From: Micavibrio_C sp965231165
Lineage (GTDB): Bacteria; Pseudomonadota; Alphaproteobacteria; Micavibrionales; Micavibrionaceae
DNA length: 64,000 nucleotides
Direction: 5' to 3'
NCBI GenBank assembly: GCA_965231165.1
Contig: OZ246421.1
Location: 2,232,001 to 2,296,000 of the forward strand
Each line of letters starts with the position of its first letter. Position 1 is the first letter of the stretch. Below, piece by piece: positions 16,595-25,919 of the stretch. The notes under the pieces were generated by a model. The model searched no databases and was not told where the DNA came from. It was given only the letters and a program-made list of their open reading frames with translations. The position numbers and the translations under genes are program-made.

Positions 16595-18235
16595 ATGTCC
16601 ATGCGCGTACCCGCCCTTCGCCATTTGCGCCAGAAAGCCTCTCACGCGGCTTTCAATACGGCGCTTTATAACTGGACGCTCGGCAGCGATACGCCGCATG
16701 ACCTGATTGTAAAGCCGGTCGATCCGTGGCCGGGCGATACGGCGCGCGGTCGCGGTCTTTGTGGCGGCGCTTTCACGCTTGAGGGACAGCAAAAACAAAT
16801 CTGCCGCCGCCTGTGGGAGGCCGAACATCTTTCCCGCGCATGGCTGGCGCATTTACATGGTTTTGAATGGCTGCGTGATCTGCGTTCCCTGGGCGGTGAT
16901 CAGGGGCGCGGTCAGGCGCGCGAACTGGTGTCCGACTGGATGCATCGTTACAGTGGCTGGGATGCCCATGTCTGGGGCGCCGATATTACGGGATTGCGCG
17001 TTGCTAACTGGATCATGCTGTATGAATTTTTTGGTGCCAGCGCGGATGAAGAATTTCAGGATCGTTATTTTCATTCATTGATGCGTCAGTCGCGCCATCT
17101 GGCGCGCGCGCTGCCGGGCACATTGCATGGTTTGCCGTTGCTGCAGGGTATTCGCGGCCTGATCATGGCGGGCATCGCCGTTCCCGGTCATGAAAGCTGG
17201 CTGATGCAGGGTCTCGATCTTCTTGAGGTGGAAACTGAAAAGCAAATCCTGAGTGATGGCGGTCACATCAGCCGTTCGCCTGCGACATTGCTTGAGGTCT
17301 TGCGCGTTTATGTCGATATCCGCATTGCGCTCCGTGCCGGTGATTATCCGGTGCCGGAACAGATCGAACACACGATTGACCGCATGGCGCAGGCGATGCG
17401 TTTCTTCCGTCATGCTGATAAGAAACTCACCACATTCCACGGGACGCAGGAACTGGACAGCGCCTATGCCGATGCGATCCTGACGCAGGCGAATGCGCGC
17501 GGTAAAGTCTTGCGCAACCTGCCGCACAGCGATTATGAACGCGTAACATTGGGCCGCAGCGTGATGACGATGGATGTCGGTACGCCCCCCGCCTGGCCTT
17601 ATGACGATGTCGCGCATGCCAGCCCGTTGGCCTTTGAATTTATCTACGGCAAGGAACGCATCTTTGTTTCCTGCGGCACGCACCCGATGGATGATGACTG
17701 GCGCGAAGTGCTGCGCGGCACGGCGGCGCATAATACGATTACGCTTGATGATCGCAACTCATGCGAAATCAAGCCTGACGGCCATATGGGTCGCCGTCCG
17801 CGTACGGTATCCTCGACGCGCGAAGAAGGCTTATATGCCACGCTGATAGATGCCGTGCATGACGGTTATGTGCCGGTGAACGGCGTCACGCATCGCCGCC
17901 GCATTTATCTCGGCAGCCAAGGGCATGATCTGCGCGGGGAAGAAAATCTTACCTGCACTGTGGGTCTCAGCAAATCGATTGGTGCCACCATGCGTTTTCA
18001 TCTGCATCCGAAAGTACAGGTGTCGCTGATCCGTGAAGGGGAGGAAGCGTTGCTGCGCTTGCCCGGTGGTTCGGGTTGGAGATTTTATATCACTGGTGGC
18101 ACATTATCACTGGAGAATAGCGTTTATTTCGGTGAAGGCTGCACCATGCGCAAGACCAAACAACTGGTCGTGACCGCACCGATGGAAGCCGACACGCTGC
18201 AATTCAAATGGGCTTTGCAGCGCGAAGGGGCTTAA
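16595..18235 (+). CDS. Heparinase II/III family protein
   Basis: This 546-residue protein has the alpha/alpha-toroid N-terminal half of the family, with GHISRSPATLLE and the DRMAQAMRFFRHAD helices. Its C-terminal beta-sandwich carries the heparinase II/III-like core: RGTAAHNTITLDDRNS, the HDGYVPVNGVTHRRR segment and GEENL. Alphaproteobacterial copies of this length beside rsmB and rpe are conserved but uncharacterised. Polysaccharide lyase action on a uronate-containing glycan is inferred, and the substrate is unknown. No signal peptide is obvious. It ends 4 bp from a convergent gene. Confidence 0.88.
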   Translation: MSMRVPALRHLRQKASHAAFNTALYNWTLGSDTPHDLIVKPVDPWPGDTARGRGLCGGAFTLEGQQKQICRRLWEAEHLSRAWLAHLHGFEWLRDLRSLGGDQGRGQARELVSDWMHRYSGWDAHVWGADITGLRVANWIMLYEFFGASADEEFQDRYFHSLMRQSRHLARALPGTLHGLPLLQGIRGLIMAGIAVPGHESWLMQGLDLLEVETEKQILSDGGHISRSPATLLEVLRVYVDIRIALRAGDYPVPEQIEHTIDRMAQAMRFFRHADKKLTTFHGTQELDSAYADAILTQANARGKVLRNLPHSDYERVTLGRSVMTMDVGTPPAWPYDDVAHASPLAFEFIYGKERIFVSCGTHPMDDDWREVLRGTAAHNTITLDDRNSCEIKPDGHMGRRPRTVSSTREEGLYATLIDAVHDGYVPVNGVTHRRRIYLGSQGHDLRGEENLTCTVGLSKSIGATMRFHLHPKVQVSLIREGEEALLRLPGGSGWRFYITGGTLSLENSVYFGEGCTMRKTKQLVVTAPMEADTLQFKWALQREGA

Positions 18236-18239
18236 GGTT

Positions 18240-18824
18240 CTATCCTTTTAAATCCTGCGCTTTCAATGCCAGAGAATCGTAATGGTGAAAGTCCGGTTCC
18301 TGTGAAGGGTGATGGATCGCCCAATAAGTACAGCGGCCATTCTTTTCCTGAATTACAGAAGAAAAGCCAACACGAAGATTGTCTATCTGTTCAGAAACGG
18401 GTAACAGCACGTCTATTTCAAGTTGGCTGTCTGTGCGGCGTATGGTTACTGGCAAATCAGAAACAGGCATATCGCGCATCCCCTCACGATAACTCTCAAA
18501 TTGATAAGCGGCCCATGCGCGCGAAGGGGCGATATTGAATTCATCATACCGGCTGTTGTTTACAGAGCCGATAAAAACCTCAAAACAGGTGTTCTTCCAC
18601 AAATCGTTGGCACGGGCGGCGATGTTTGGTGAGGGAATCTCAAGTTTGTCCAGATCGCCATCCAGACGAAAGCTTACAGGAAAATAACCGTTCTTAAGGG
18701 CGCCGGTGATGATGCTCAGGCCATGAACTGCGACATTAGGCGTCGCCGGATGGCAATGCAGGTTGAATTGATTGCCGTCCTTGCGTGTTTCCTTGTTATT
18801 ATGTTTCTGTTCAAACAAGGTCAT
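18240..18824 (-). CDS. DOMON-like domain protein
   Basis: This 194-residue protein resembles the DOMON-like beta-sandwich group found in many alphaproteobacteria: DLWKNTCFEVFIGS, YDEFNIAPSRAWAAYQF, YREGM and a C-terminal WAIHHPSQEPDFHHYDSL. Related domains bind haem or sugars, but the ligand here is unknown. No signal peptide is seen, so it is probably cytosolic. It follows the 350-residue hypothetical gene by 7 bp and is likely in the same transcript. Confidence 0.7.
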   Translation of the reverse strand: MTLFEQKHNNKETRKDGNQFNLHCHPATPNVAVHGLSIITGALKNGYFPVSFRLDGDLDKLEIPSPNIAARANDLWKNTCFEVFIGSVNNSRYDEFNIAPSRAWAAYQFESYREGMRDMPVSDLPVTIRRTDSQLEIDVLLPVSEQIDNLRVGFSSVIQEKNGRCTYWAIHHPSQEPDFHHYDSLALKAQDLKG

Positions 18825-18831
18825 GCCGTGT

Positions 18832-19884
18832 TTAAGGACCGATCAAAAGTTGTTTCAATCTCTTCGCTTCGTTCTTGGCGGCTTCTTCGGATTTGCAATG
18901 CACCTGCAAAGATTCATCCCGCTGGGGATTGGGATTGTTAAAACAGATCGTCAATATTTTGGCGGTGCAATCTATCGCGCTTACGCCTTTTGTAGTCGCG
19001 TAATACACGTGATCGGTATTTTCGATCTTCACTAGATCAGGGTTTTTATGCGCGATGGCGGTTGCAAATGTCTTTCTCAGACGTGCCTGTGCGGTTTGAT
19101 AGTGATTCTCTGCGCGATCGAAAAAATCATGGATTCTGGATTCGCTCTCCTGTGGATCGGTCGGCCAGACAAAGCCACGCGCTGTGGCGCGCTTCAGTAA
19201 TTCATTGGCGTAATTATTTTTCCATGAATAAAGATTTTTGCCCTTATCCAGCAGCTGAAAATCAATGCGGATGCTTCCGGTTACATCACTCTGCAGATGG
19301 ATATCAAGATCGTAACCGTTCGGGCGGATCATGCTGACCTTTGATGCGTCAAAAGCCACAATGCCGGGTTTGCTAAAACGAGAGGTAGCGGTTTTGGCAT
19401 CAATGATCATCAAATGCGGTTTGGCGGCTTTGACCTGTGCCATGAAATCTTCAATTATTTTTACCGGTACGCTATGACTTTCAACGCGGCCATATCCGGC
19501 GATATCCAATAGCAGACCCACATGCTCTTCTGTTTCGCCATCCGGAATATAGGCGGCGCTGGTGTTGATAGCTAAAAACGCCTCCGGATTTACAAAAGCA
19601 GTGCCGTAATTTTTATCTTTCAGCCATGTCAGCGGGATCGGGAACAGATGGGTGCCTGCGCTTTCGATGGTGGAGACCATAACCGCAGGGTCGATCTTCC
19701 ACGCCGCTTCATCTACCCATAGCTGACGACCCAGCATCGCATTGTGAATGGCTAATGTCATTTTAGCGGGTTTCGTGCCGTTGGTTAGTGAGGTTTCTGG
19801 CATACGCATGATGACGCTTAAATTTTTCGTGTTGAGCAGAAGCGGGGCATCGGCGCCGGGGCGGATATCGACGAAATCAGACAT
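18832..19884 (-). CDS. Hypothetical protein, 350 residues
   Basis: I do not recognise a family. The protein lacks a signal peptide or membrane segments and has mixed alpha/beta character. The middle contains DVTGSIRIDFQLLDKG, and the C-terminal 100 residues are helical and Lys/Glu-rich with a CTAKILTICFNNPNP segment. No catalytic motif is evident. It is the first gene of a two-gene unit with the DOMON-like gene. The intervals on either side hold no other gene I can support. Confidence 0.6.
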   Translation of the reverse strand: MSDFVDIRPGADAPLLLNTKNLSVIMRMPETSLTNGTKPAKMTLAIHNAMLGRQLWVDEAAWKIDPAVMVSTIESAGTHLFPIPLTWLKDKNYGTAFVNPEAFLAINTSAAYIPDGETEEHVGLLLDIAGYGRVESHSVPVKIIEDFMAQVKAAKPHLMIIDAKTATSRFSKPGIVAFDASKVSMIRPNGYDLDIHLQSDVTGSIRIDFQLLDKGKNLYSWKNNYANELLKRATARGFVWPTDPQESESRIHDFFDRAENHYQTAQARLRKTFATAIAHKNPDLVKIENTDHVYYATTKGVSAIDCTAKILTICFNNPNPQRDESLQVHCKSEEAAKNEAKRLKQLLIGP

Positions 19885-20064
19885 AATGAATTCCTGTTAT
19901 GATTTGTTATTTTATGACTCCCTCTTTTTACAGCAGTCCATTCGTTATGCGAAGAAAAATGGCTTGCTTCGTGGCATTACTCTGTTCGTAGTATGCGGCC
20001 CTTGCGATGGAATTTTCAGGGGTAGCTGCTGTTTGTTTCCTGAAACCAACCACAGGAGACTGTT

Positions 20065-20343
20065 ATGAATAATAAACCCCTCATTCTGGCGATGGCTTCT
20101 ATAGCGATGTTGGGAACAACCGCTTGCGCACAACGGACATCAAATCTGCCGCCGCCGGGTAAATATGAATCAGAAACAACCACTATTGATCGTTACGGCA
20201 CAAAGACTGAGGTTCAGAAATCGACGGAAGTTGAGCTTGATAAATATGGCAACAGGGTGGGCACGGTCGAAACCAAGAAATCGACAGATCCCGAAGGTCT
20301 GTTCAATAAATCGACCAGCACCAGCAAGGAAGTGGTGCGCTAG
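20065..20343 (+). CDS. Small lipoprotein
   Basis: The 92-residue product has a signal peptide with a lipobox, GTTAC, at residues 17-21, so a lipid-anchored protein of about 70 residues is expected. The mature part is polar and carries two similar segments, TIDRYGTKTEVQKSTEVE and ELDKYGNRVGTVETKKST, an approximate internal repeat. AGGAG lies 7 nt before the ATG. The function is unknown. The 180 bp upstream contain no other gene I can support. Confidence 0.75.
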   Translation: MNNKPLILAMASIAMLGTTACAQRTSNLPPPGKYESETTTIDRYGTKTEVQKSTEVELDKYGNRVGTVETKKSTDPEGLFNKSTSTSKEVVR

Positions 20344-20412
20344 AAACGTCTAGATCGCGCTCGACAATGTTCTCTCTTTGTTCTATTCTTGGGACAGAAA
20401 AAGGGGCGAATC

Positions 20413-21813
20413 ATGGCCAAGTCAGCGAAGAATTATGTCTGTCAGTCTTGCGGGGCGGTGTCGTCCAAATGGGCGGGGAAGTGCGATTCCTGCAACGAGT
20501 GGAACAGTCTTGCCGAGGAAGCGGTGCAGGCCGCCGTGCCCAAGGGCATGGGGACGAAGAAGGGCCGCTCGCTCGAACTGGTCGATCTTAACGGGCAAAG
20601 CCATGAACGGCTGCCGCGCCTGGTGACGGGCATTTCAGAATTTGATCGCGTGACCGGCGGCGGCGTGGTGCCGGGGTCGGCGCTTTTGATCGGGGGCGAT
20701 CCGGGCATTGGCAAATCGACATTATTATTACAGGTCGTTTGTGCGCTTAGTAAAAAGAATGCGCGCTGCGTTTATGTTTCGGGTGAGGAGGCTGTCGATC
20801 AGGTGCGCTTGCGCGCTGATCGTCTGGGGCTGGGACAATCGCCGGTGGAGCTGGCGTCCGCAACCTCCGTGCGCGATATCGTCGCGACGATGGAAGACGG
20901 CGGCAAGCATATTGATCTGCTGGTGGTAGATTCAATTCAGACCGTCTATGTCGATAACGTCGATAGCGCGCCGGGCACGGTGACTCAAGTGCGCACCTCG
21001 GCGCAGGAAATCATTCGCGTCGCCAAGAAACGCAATATTATCGTGCTGTTTGTCGGCCATGTGACAAAGGACGGGCAGATCGCGGGGCCGCGTGTGTTGG
21101 AACATCTGGTCGATACCGTACTTTATTTTGAAGGCGACCGCTCTCACCAGTTCCGTATTCTGCGCGCCGTTAAAAACCGTTTCGGCGCGACCGATGAAAT
21201 CGGCGTGTTTGAAATGGCGAATGAAGGTCTGGTCGAAGTCGCCAATCCCTCCGCACTCTTTCTGGCACAGCGCCAGCCTGATGCGACGGGCAGCGTCGTG
21301 CTGGCGGCGCTTGAGGGGACGCGGCCCGTGCTGGTCGAGGTGCAGGCGCTGGTGTCTGTCTCGCCGCTCGGCACACCGCGCCGCGCGGTGATCGGTTATG
21401 ATACCGGGCGCTTGTCGATGGTGCTGGCGGTGTTGGAGGCACGGGTGGGGCTGCAATTTTCGGGTTGTGATGTTTATTTGAATATCGCAGGCGGTATCCG
21501 CATTAACGAACCAGCAGCGGACCTTGCGGTGGCGGCGGCGCTGGTGTCGTCGCTGAATAATGTGGCGGCCCCCGCCGACGCGGTGTTTTTCGGGGAAATC
21601 GGCCTCGCGGGTGAGGTGCGACAGGTGCCGCAACCGGATGTGCGTCTGAAGGAAGCCTCGAAGCTGGGGTTTGGCAAGGCGATCATTCCGCGCCGCAAGG
21701 CGGTGCGCGAAGGGCGCAAACCCGATCCGTTGGAGGTGAGCGAGCTTACCCATTTACAGGACCTGGCCGATTTGTTGCGGGAACAGGGCGGCCCGCGCCG
21801 CGCGATTGCCTGA
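20413..21813 (+). CDS. radA: DNA repair protein RadA
   Basis: RadA is a RecA-like ATPase that promotes branch migration during recombinational repair. The start at 20413 gives MAKSAKNYVCQSCG, the family N-terminus. The zinc finger uses Cys10, Cys13, Cys24 and Cys27. Walker A is GGDPGIGKST (about residues 95-104), and the RadA-specific KNRFG motif is at about residue 254. The Lon-like C-terminal domain includes AADLAVAAALVSS. At 466 residues the length is typical. Upstream and downstream intergenic spaces are short, and cvpA follows 150 bp on. Confidence 0.97.
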   Translation: MAKSAKNYVCQSCGAVSSKWAGKCDSCNEWNSLAEEAVQAAVPKGMGTKKGRSLELVDLNGQSHERLPRLVTGISEFDRVTGGGVVPGSALLIGGDPGIGKSTLLLQVVCALSKKNARCVYVSGEEAVDQVRLRADRLGLGQSPVELASATSVRDIVATMEDGGKHIDLLVVDSIQTVYVDNVDSAPGTVTQVRTSAQEIIRVAKKRNIIVLFVGHVTKDGQIAGPRVLEHLVDTVLYFEGDRSHQFRILRAVKNRFGATDEIGVFEMANEGLVEVANPSALFLAQRQPDATGSVVLAALEGTRPVLVEVQALVSVSPLGTPRRAVIGYDTGRLSMVLAVLEARVGLQFSGCDVYLNIAGGIRINEPAADLAVAAALVSSLNNVAAPADAVFFGEIGLAGEVRQVPQPDVRLKEASKLGFGKAIIPRRKAVREGRKPDPLEVSELTHLQDLADLLREQGGPRRAIA

Positions 21814-21963
21814 AAACTTTTGAAACTTTCCGGGAATCTCTTGATAAATAACCATTTTTCCGCTGAATTCCGCCGGGAATCGCCTTAAGAGGGTCTGTTC
21901 GCGGGCGTACCGATCTGCTACATTTCCGGCTTATCGTTTCAATAGTACGGTGATGCCGCTTCC

Positions 21964-22749
21964 ATGTTTGTCGATGTCGTAATTCTGGGCGTTTTGCTCG
22001 TTTCCGCTGTTTTCGCTTTCCTGCGCGGATTTATCCGCGAGGTTCTGACCATTCTCGGTGTCGTCGGCGGTCTGGCGGCCTCCCTTTCCTTCGGCAAACA
22101 GCTTATCCCGCTGATGAGTAACTGGATCGGTGTCGATAAAGATGCCAAGGAGCCGCAGATGCTCTTTGATATCATTCCTTATACCGTGCTGGCCGAAGTG
22201 CTGGCTTACGGCTCCATTTTCCTGATTGTCGTGATCGTGCTGTCGCTGATCAGCGGTTTGCTGGCAAAATGGGCGCGTACCATCGGACTGGGCGCTATCG
22301 ACCGCACATTGGGCGTGGTGTTCGGGATCGCGCGCGGCGTACTGGTCCTTGCCGTGCTGTATCTTCTGCCCTATCTCCTTTTTGAGGCTGATGCCCGCAA
22401 GGAATGGTTCAAAGACAGCCGTATGATTGTCTATATCGAGAAAACATCAGCATGGCTGGCTGAGTTCTTGCCGGATTCGATCAAAAAAGGCCCGTCGGCT
22501 AATCCGGGCGAAAAAGCCAGCGATCTGGCCAAGGCCACACGCGACAAGCTCAAGGATCTGGAACTTCTGAAAGGCGATACAGAGAAAAAATCTGACTCTG
22601 CTCCGGCAGAGGAGGGTTACGGTATCGATCAGCGCCAGAACATGCAGGAATTGATTCAGGACCAAACGGGCGATATGCCGCCGATGCCCGCCGATAATCC
22701 GCCTCCGGCAACGACGCCGGAACAACCAGCGATGAATATGAATGAGTAA
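21964..22749 (+). CDS. cvpA: CvpA family membrane protein
   Basis: This 261-residue protein has the CvpA domain in its first 165 residues: four hydrophobic segments beginning VDVVILGVLLVSAVFAFLRGF and including LGAIDRTLGVVFGIARG. A long hydrophilic tail follows, rich in Lys, Asp and Pro. CvpA is an inner-membrane protein linked to colicin V production and envelope homeostasis. It overlaps purF by 8 bp, the conserved cvpA-purF arrangement, so translation is probably coupled. Confidence 0.93.
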   Translation: MFVDVVILGVLLVSAVFAFLRGFIREVLTILGVVGGLAASLSFGKQLIPLMSNWIGVDKDAKEPQMLFDIIPYTVLAEVLAYGSIFLIVVIVLSLISGLLAKWARTIGLGAIDRTLGVVFGIARGVLVLAVLYLLPYLLFEADARKEWFKDSRMIVYIEKTSAWLAEFLPDSIKKGPSANPGEKASDLAKATRDKLKDLELLKGDTEKKSDSAPAEEGYGIDQRQNMQELIQDQTGDMPPMPADNPPPATTPEQPAMNMNE

Positions 22750-24220
22750 CGACGACCGCGACACGATTTTCGATGATGACAAGCTGAAAGAGGAATGCGG
22801 TGTGTTTGCCGTGTTCGGCCATCCGGATGCGGCGGCGCTTACGGCGCTCGGGCTCCATGCGCTTCAGCACCGCGGTCAGGAAGCCACCGGCATCGTCAGT
22901 CATGACGGTGTCGATTTTTATGCGCACCGGGCGCTGGGGCTGGTTGATAAAGCCTTTGGCGAGGCCGACACCATTAACCGCCTGCGCGGTCATTCGGCCA
23001 TCGGCCATAACCGTTATGCGACCACGGGCGAGGGCAGCGTCCGCAATATTCAGCCTTTGTTCGCCGATCTTTCCTTTGGTGGTTTTGCGATCGCGCATAA
23101 TGGTAATCTTACAAATGCTCATAAAGTGCGCAGCGAACTGGTTAGTCGCGGTGCGCTGTTTCAATCCACTACGGATACTGAAACCATTCTGCACCTGATG
23201 GCGGTGTCGGGTAAAAAGACCGTGCAGGAACGCATGGTTGATGCGTTGACCCAGATCGAGGGTGCTTATTCTCTTGTGGCTTGCTGCCGCGATATGGTTA
23301 TCGGTGTGCGCGATCCGTATGGTTTCCGTCCACTGGTGCTGGGTAAACTGGGCACGGCGCATATACTGGCTTCGGAAACCTGCGCACTGGATATTATCGG
23401 CGCTGAATTCGTGCGCGATATTGCGCCGGGTGAAATGGTCATCATCGATGAAAAGGGTATGCGCAGCAGCCACCCGTTTGAAAAACAGGCGTCGCGTTTT
23501 TGCGTGTTTGAATATATCTATTTTGCCCGCCCCGACAGCGCATTGAATGGCCGCTCTGTTTACGACTCGCGGAAGAAAATCGGCGCGGAGCTGGCGCGGG
23601 AAGCGCCCGCACCGGGGGCCGATGTCGTGGTGCCGGTGCCGGATAGCGGTGTGCCTGCCGCCATCGGTTATGCCGAGGCCAGCGGGTTGCCGTTCGAGCT
23701 CGGCATTATCCGCAACCATTATGTCGGGCGTACGTTTATCGAGCCGACGGACCAGATCCGCCATCTCGGCGTCAAGCTCAAGCATAATGCCAACCGCGCC
23801 TATATCGAAGGAAAGAGCATTGTTCTGGTCGATGATTCCATTGTGCGCGGGACGACTTCGAAAAAAATCGTCGAGATGCTGCGGGCAGCCGGGGCGAAGG
23901 AAGTGCATATGCGCATCTCCAGCCCGCCGACGGCGCATAGCTGCTTTTACGGCATCGATACGCCTTCGACCTCTGAATTGCTGGCAAACCGTATGAGCGT
24001 CGAACAGATACGCGACTATATCGGCGTCGATTCTCTGTCTTACATTTCCATTCCGGCGCTGTATAAAGCGATGGGCGAGCAGGGGCGTGATGATAAAAAT
24101 CCCGCCTTTTGCGATGCGTGCTTTACGGGGGACTATCCGGTGGCGCTGACAGACAACACGGCGAATTGCGCCGGATCGCGGGTCACCGACCTGCGCGAAC
24201 GGGCGGCGAAACGCCCTTAA
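22742..24220 (+). CDS. purF: Amidophosphoribosyltransferase
   Basis: PurF makes 5-phosphoribosylamine from PRPP and glutamine, the first committed step of purine synthesis. An 18-residue propeptide precedes Cys19 of ECGVFAVFG, the glutaminase nucleophile after processing. The PRPP loop is VLVDDSIVRGTT (about residue 360). Cysteines in RFCVFEYIYF, HSCFYG and FCDAC occupy the four positions that bind the 4Fe-4S cluster in the Bacillus-type enzyme, so a cluster is likely. At 492 residues it is standard. The ATG lies inside the end of cvpA. Confidence 0.97.
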   Translation: MSNDDRDTIFDDDKLKEECGVFAVFGHPDAAALTALGLHALQHRGQEATGIVSHDGVDFYAHRALGLVDKAFGEADTINRLRGHSAIGHNRYATTGEGSVRNIQPLFADLSFGGFAIAHNGNLTNAHKVRSELVSRGALFQSTTDTETILHLMAVSGKKTVQERMVDALTQIEGAYSLVACCRDMVIGVRDPYGFRPLVLGKLGTAHILASETCALDIIGAEFVRDIAPGEMVIIDEKGMRSSHPFEKQASRFCVFEYIYFARPDSALNGRSVYDSRKKIGAELAREAPAPGADVVVPVPDSGVPAAIGYAEASGLPFELGIIRNHYVGRTFIEPTDQIRHLGVKLKHNANRAYIEGKSIVLVDDSIVRGTTSKKIVEMLRAAGAKEVHMRISSPPTAHSCFYGIDTPSTSELLANRMSVEQIRDYIGVDSLSYISIPALYKAMGEQGRDDKNPAFCDACFTGDYPVALTDNTANCAGSRVTDLRERAAKRP

Positions 24221-24229
24221 CAAACTTTT

Positions 24230-24312
24230 GTCATTCCCCGGTTTATCCGGGGAATCCATTTATCCCTTGTGAAACCGGTGGAATGGATCCCCCGAACAAG
24301 TCGGGGGATGAC
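24230..24312. repeat. 83-bp double-hairpin palindromic repeat, copy 2
   Basis: This is the second copy, inverted relative to that at 9155-9237. It also starts GTCAT and ends ATGAC, with hairpins of CCCCGG/CCGGGG and CCCCCGA/TCGGGGG. Read on the minus strand, one stem changes a G-C pair of copy 1 to A-T with both sides altered, preserving pairing. It lies 9 bp after purF and 17 bp before the SDR start. Confidence 0.85.
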
Positions 24313-24329
24313 GGTATAAGGAAATAGCA

Positions 24330-25067
24330 ATGTCAGATATATCGAAAATTGACCTTTCGGGCCGCGTGGCCCTTGTAACGGGCGCATCGCGCGGGATTGG
24401 CGCTGCTGTGGCCAAGGCGTATGCCAAAGCGGGTGCGCACGTCATTCTGACAGCGCGTACCACCGGCGCGCTTGAGGAAGTGGATGACGCGATTCGTGCG
24501 GCGGGCGGTAAGGCGACGATCATGCCGCTTAATTTGCTCGATCTTGATAAAATAGATGTGATGGGCCCGGCGATTGCCGAAAAATTTGGCCGTCTTGATA
24601 TCGTTGTCGGCAACGCGGCGATGCTGGGTTCTCTGACGCCGCTCGGTCATGCCGATGCCAAGGAATGGCAGCGCGTGATGGATTTGAACGTGAACGCCAA
24701 TTTTCGGCTGCTGCGTACGCTTGATCCGCTGCTGCGCGCCAGCGATGCGGGGCGTGTGATCATGGTCTCCAGCAGCGCCGCGCAAAGTACGCGCGCATAT
24801 TGGGGGGCTTATGCCACTTCCAAGGCGGCGCTTGAAGCATTGACCAAGGTCTATGCTGCCGAAGTTCTGGAAACGCCGATGAAGGTCAATCTGATTGATC
24901 CGGGCGCCACGCGCACGGCGATGCGGGCCAAGGCCTTTCCCGGTGAAGATCCGGCGAAGCCTAAAGATCCGGAAGAAGTTGTGCCGTTATTTCTGGAGTT
25001 AGCTTCCCCTTCCTGCATGCTGCATGGTGAAGTGCATCTGGCACCGCAGAAAGCACAAGCTGCCTGA
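24330..25067 (+). CDS. SDR family oxidoreductase
   Basis: This 245-residue classical short-chain dehydrogenase has the NAD(P) motif TGASRGIGAAV (about residues 18-28), a NAAML segment in place of NNAG, the catalytic Ser in VSSSAAQ, and YATSK as the YxxxK pair (about residues 158-162). The Arg after the first strand (TARTTG) suggests an NADPH preference. The substrate is unknown. Its TGA overlaps the next ATG by one base (TGATG), coupling it to the TauE/SafE-type permease. Confidence 0.92.
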   Translation: MSDISKIDLSGRVALVTGASRGIGAAVAKAYAKAGAHVILTARTTGALEEVDDAIRAAGGKATIMPLNLLDLDKIDVMGPAIAEKFGRLDIVVGNAAMLGSLTPLGHADAKEWQRVMDLNVNANFRLLRTLDPLLRASDAGRVIMVSSSAAQSTRAYWGAYATSKAALEALTKVYAAEVLETPMKVNLIDPGATRTAMRAKAFPGEDPAKPKDPEEVVPLFLELASPSCMLHGEVHLAPQKAQAA

Positions 25068-25840
25068 TGGTTGTTCTTCTCCTGACTGTTACAAGTTTTG
25101 CAGCATCGCTGCTGACTTTGTTCTCCGGTTTTGGTTTGGGTACGATCCTGATGCCGGTGGCGGCGCTGTTTTTTCCTGTGGCAACGGCGGTGGCTCTGAC
25201 GGCCTTTGTCCATCTTCTGAACAATCTTTTCAAGCTGTCATTGCTGCGGGCGCATGTGTGCTGGCCGGTGGTGTTGCGCTTTGGTTTTCCTGCGATGCTG
25301 CTGGCGGTGCCCGGTGCGTGGCTGCTGGCGCAGATGGCGGTGATGCCCGCGCTTTATAGTTATCAGTTGGGTGGTCTTCCGGCGGTGATAACCCCAGTCA
25401 AACTAGTAGCGGGGTTGCTGCTGATTATCTTCGCCACGATGGAATGGTTGCCGCTGTTCAGCCGGATTAAACTGTCTATGCGTTGGCTACCTTTTGGCGG
25501 TGCTTTAAGCGGTTTCTTCGGCGGCCTGACCGGGCATCAGGGTGCGTTCCGCAGCCTGTTCCTGATCAGGGCCGGGCTGGATAAAAACCAGTTCGTGGCC
25601 AGCAATGCGGCAATTGCCTCGATGGTCGATGTGGCGCGATTGATTGTTTATGGCCTGAATATGCGGTTGCTACTGGCGCATGTCGATGTGAGTCTATTGG
25701 CGCTGGCGACGCTGGCATCGTTTGGCGGGGTCTGGACGGGTACGATATTCCTGCACAAGATGACGATCACGCTGATCCAGAGGATTGTTGCGGTGATGCT
25801 CTATCTGCTCGGCTCGTTGCTGGTATCCGGGCTGATCTGA
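25067..25840 (+). CDS. TauE/SafE (TSUP) family permease
   Basis: This 257-residue integral membrane protein has about eight hydrophobic segments and the TSUP repeat features: FSGFGLGTILMP in the first half and GGALSGFFGGLTGHQGAFRS in the second. TSUP proteins export sulfite, sulfoacetate or related small anions. The substrate here cannot be told. Translation is coupled with the preceding SDR gene. Confidence 0.85.
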   Translation: MVVLLLTVTSFAASLLTLFSGFGLGTILMPVAALFFPVATAVALTAFVHLLNNLFKLSLLRAHVCWPVVLRFGFPAMLLAVPGAWLLAQMAVMPALYSYQLGGLPAVITPVKLVAGLLLIIFATMEWLPLFSRIKLSMRWLPFGGALSGFFGGLTGHQGAFRSLFLIRAGLDKNQFVASNAAIASMVDVARLIVYGLNMRLLLAHVDVSLLALATLASFGGVWTGTIFLHKMTITLIQRIVAVMLYLLGSLLVSGLI

Positions 25841-25919
25841 TCAGGATTCCTAAGTACTTGTTAAATAAAATAAATTCAGAAAGATTGCTTTTCATAATGT
25901 TTGGCGCTAGAAATGGACC

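Noticed and set aside
22550..24259. 569-codon open frame antisense to purF
   Set aside because: It is the reverse shadow of a well-supported purF, has no family features, and its first residues come from the palindromic repeat.
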